Shown in pieces: positions 13,309 through 14,529 of a DNA stretch of 14,529 nucleotides. The notes under the pieces were generated by a model. The model saw only the letters and a list, made by a program, of their open reading frames with translations, did no database searches and was not told where the DNA came from. The stretch's first letter is position 1. Every line of letters starts with the position of its first letter. The DNA lies in contig JACCVM010000186.1 in NCBI GenBank assembly GCA_013698135.1, positions 1 to 14,529 on the forward strand, written 5' to 3'. The DNA comes from Euzebyaceae bacterium (GTDB lineage: Bacteria > Actinomycetota > Nitriliruptoria > Euzebyales > Egibacteraceae). The position numbers and the translations under genes were made by a program.

Positions 13309-13365
13309 GTGCTGCTGTCTTTCGGCGGGCCGCCGGCGCAAACGGGCACGGTGCATCCCTCGTGA
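13309..13365 (+). CDS. 18-codon mini-ORF between hemC and cobA-hemD, created by a duplicated 5' end
   Basis: A GTG two bases after the hemC stop opens a frame of 18 codons (MLLSFGGPPAQTGTVHPS) that ends at TGA 13363-13365, overlapping the GTG start (13362) of cobA-hemD as GTGA. Its middle, FGGPPAQTGTV, is almost identical to residues 5-15 of the CobA-HemD protein (FGGPPAQPGTV) because of the 33-bp direct repeat. It may be a translated leader peptide that hands ribosomes to cobA-hemD, or only a relic of a tandem duplication. There is no direct evidence of expression. Confidence 0.35.
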   Translation: MLLSFGGPPAQTGTVHPS

Positions 13366-13406
13366 CGATCCCCTTCGGCGGGCCGCCGGCGCAACCGGGC
13401 ACCGTG
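13321..13406 (+). repeat. 33-bp imperfect direct repeat, two copies 53 bp apart (hemC/cobA-hemD junction)
   Basis: Copies lie at 13321-13353 and 13374-13406 and agree at 31 of 33 positions (mismatches at repeat positions 22 and 30). Each starts TTCGGCGGGCCGCCGGCGCA, which contains a self-complementary CGGCGG-G-CCGCCG core able to form a short hairpin. The second copy encodes the N-terminus of CobA-HemD; the first is in the mini-ORF. The 53-bp period is not a multiple of three, so the copies are in different reading frames. Confidence 0.9.
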
Positions 13407-14529
13407 TACCTGGTCGGCGGTGGTCCGGGCGACCCCGGGCTGCTGGGCCTACGGGCCGCACGGCTGCTGGCCAGCGCCACCTTCGTCGTCTACGACCGGC
13501 TGTCACCGCCCGAGGCGCTCGCCCTTTGCCCCGGCGAAGCCGAGCAGGTCTACGTCGGCAAGCTGCCCGACCGCCACGCGTTGGCACAGGACGAGATCAA
13601 CGAACTGCTGGTGGCACGCGCCAAGGCCGGCGACGCGGTGGTGCGCTTCAAGGGCGGCGACCCGTTCGTGCTGGGCCGGGGGTCGGAGGAGGCCGCAGCC
13701 TGCGTCGCGGCCGGTGTGGCGTTCGAGGTGGTCCCCGGCGTCACGGCGGGCGTCGCCGCGCCGGCCTACGCGGGCATCCCGGTGACGCACCGGGCTGTCG
13801 CCCCAGCCTTCGCCGTGGTCACCGGGCACGAGGACCCCACCAAGCCTGAGGCGCAGGTCGACTACGCCGCACTCGCCCGCTTCCCCGGCACCCTGCTGCT
13901 GTACATGGGCGTCGGTCGCCTGCGCGCCATCGCCTCCGCGCTGATCTCGGCAGGGCGCGACGCGGCGACGCCGGTCGCCCTGGTGCGGTGGGGGACGACG
14001 CCTCGCCAGGAGACGATCAGCGGGACGCTGAGCGACATCGCCGACTCCGTCGAGTCGGCCGGCCTCACCAACCCCGCGATCATCGTGGTTGGCGACGTGG
14101 TCGCCCTGCGTGACGAGCTGGCGTGGTTCGAGGGCCGCCCGCTGCACGGCGTGTCGGTACTCGTTCCTCGCACCCGCCACCAGGCCGGCGAGCTGTCCGA
14201 GCGACTGCGCGCGCTCGGTGCGGAGCCGGTCGAGGCGCCGACCATCGCCATCGAGCCGTCCCGCACGCCCCAGGAGCTGCGTTCGGCGCTGACCGAGGTG
14301 CGCGACGGCGCCTACGACTGGGTGGCGCTGACGTCGGTCAACGGCGTCGCCGCGGTGGTCGAGGAGGTCGCCAATCTGGGCCATGACGCCCGGCTGTTCG
14401 CGCGCACCCGCCTGGCCGCCGTGGGACCCGGTACGGCCGAGGCGCTGGCCGCCGTCGGGCTGCGCGCCGACCTGGTTCCGCGGGCCGCGACGACGCGCGA
14501 GCTGGCTGCGTCGTTGGTGGCCTCGGGCC
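13362..14529 (+). CDS. cobA-hemD: Uroporphyrinogen-III C-methyltransferase / uroporphyrinogen-III synthase fusion (right end cut)
   Basis: 389 codons are present before the window ends. Residues about 13-255 are a complete SUMT/CobA domain: GTVYLVGGGPGDPGLLGL (13-30) with the SAM-binding glycine loop, FVVYDRLSPP, VRFKGGDPFVLGRGSEE (94-110), VVPGVTAGVAAPAYAGIPVT (123-142), VVTGHEDP, LLLYMGV and PVALVRWGTTPRQE. From about 262 a HemD domain begins (VSVLVPRTRHQAGELSERL, then DWVALTSVNGV at 319-329 and LAAVGPGTAEAL at 351-362), whose C-terminal half is outside. HemD cyclises hydroxymethylbilane to uroporphyrinogen III and CobA methylates it to precorrin-2, the substrate of the SirC-like protein encoded upstream. 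The fusion is common in actinobacteria. Starts: GTG 13362, coupled by GTGA to the mini-ORF, or GTG 13404 immediately before the first conserved strand; the repeat-encoded residues would be dispensable in the latter case. Confidence 0.9.
   Translation, partial: MTIPFGGPPAQPGTVYLVGGGPGDPGLLGLRAARLLASATFVVYDRLSPPEALALCPGEAEQVYVGKLPDRHALAQDEINELLVARAKAGDAVVRFKGGDPFVLGRGSEEAAACVAAGVAFEVVPGVTAGVAAPAYAGIPVTHRAVAPAFAVVTGHEDPTKPEAQVDYAALARFPGTLLLYMGVGRLRAIASALISAGRDAATPVALVRWGTTPRQETISGTLSDIADSVESAGLTNPAIIVVGDVVALRDELAWFEGRPLHGVSVLVPRTRHQAGELSERLRALGAEPVEAPTIAIEPSRTPQELRSALTEVRDGAYDWVALTSVNGVAAVVEEVANLGHDARLFARTRLAAVGPGTAEALAAVGLRADLVPRAATTRELAASLVASG

Overview
The window is very GC-rich and gene-dense. 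It has GTG/TTG starts almost throughout, short TANNNT -10 boxes placed 7-8 bases before start codons (leaderless style), and a Rex-siroheme/heme gene cluster. This fits a high-GC actinobacterium. The precise lineage cannot be read from the sequence; a deep-branching group is possible.

Left part (1-1203, minus strand): the N-terminal 76 codons of exonuclease III (xthA) run off the left edge. Upstream of it is a perfect 19-bp hairpin, then a 28-residue single-helix membrane peptide that follows directly on the stop of a sugar-isomerase-type TIM-barrel protein. The isomerase and an acyl-CoA synthetase-like AMP-forming ligase (plus strand, 1280-2806) diverge from a short intergenic region, and each has its own leaderless-type -10 box.

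Middle part (2827-7957, plus strand): a 7-TM protein of unknown function overlaps (GTGA) a small glutaredoxin-family protein. Next come a GT-C/GT39-like membrane glycosyltransferase candidate, a hairpin, and a 10-TM sensor joined to GGDEF and EAL domains for cyclic-di-GMP turnover. The sensor is out of frame with the enzymatic part, so the gene is either broken or contains a sequence error. In many actinobacteria the glutaredoxin gene lies next to rex/hemA; here these two unrelated genes separate them.

Right part (7982-14529, plus strand): rex (NADH/NAD+-sensing repressor) comes first, then an inserted module of an XRE-ImmA/IrrE metallopeptidase regulator and a PIN-type nuclease gene interrupted by an in-frame TAG. 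The tetrapyrrole genes follow: precorrin-2 dehydrogenase (sirC/CysG N-domain), hemA, hemC and a cobA-hemD fusion cut by the right edge. HemA makes the first committed product of the C5 pathway, HemC and the HemD domain make uroporphyrinogen III, and the CobA domain and SirC divert it to siroheme. The XRE-PIN module has its own palindromic operator and leaderless promoter. It ends with a TGATG overlap onto sirC, so it probably changes how far Rex control reaches into the tetrapyrrole genes.

Most notable: the toxin-antitoxin-like module inside the rex-hem operon with its toxin gene nonsense-mutated; its three-half-site operator overlapping a start-codon promoter; a 33-bp direct repeat at the hemC/cobA-hemD junction that creates an 18-codon coupled mini-ORF; and the frame break in the GGDEF-EAL gene.
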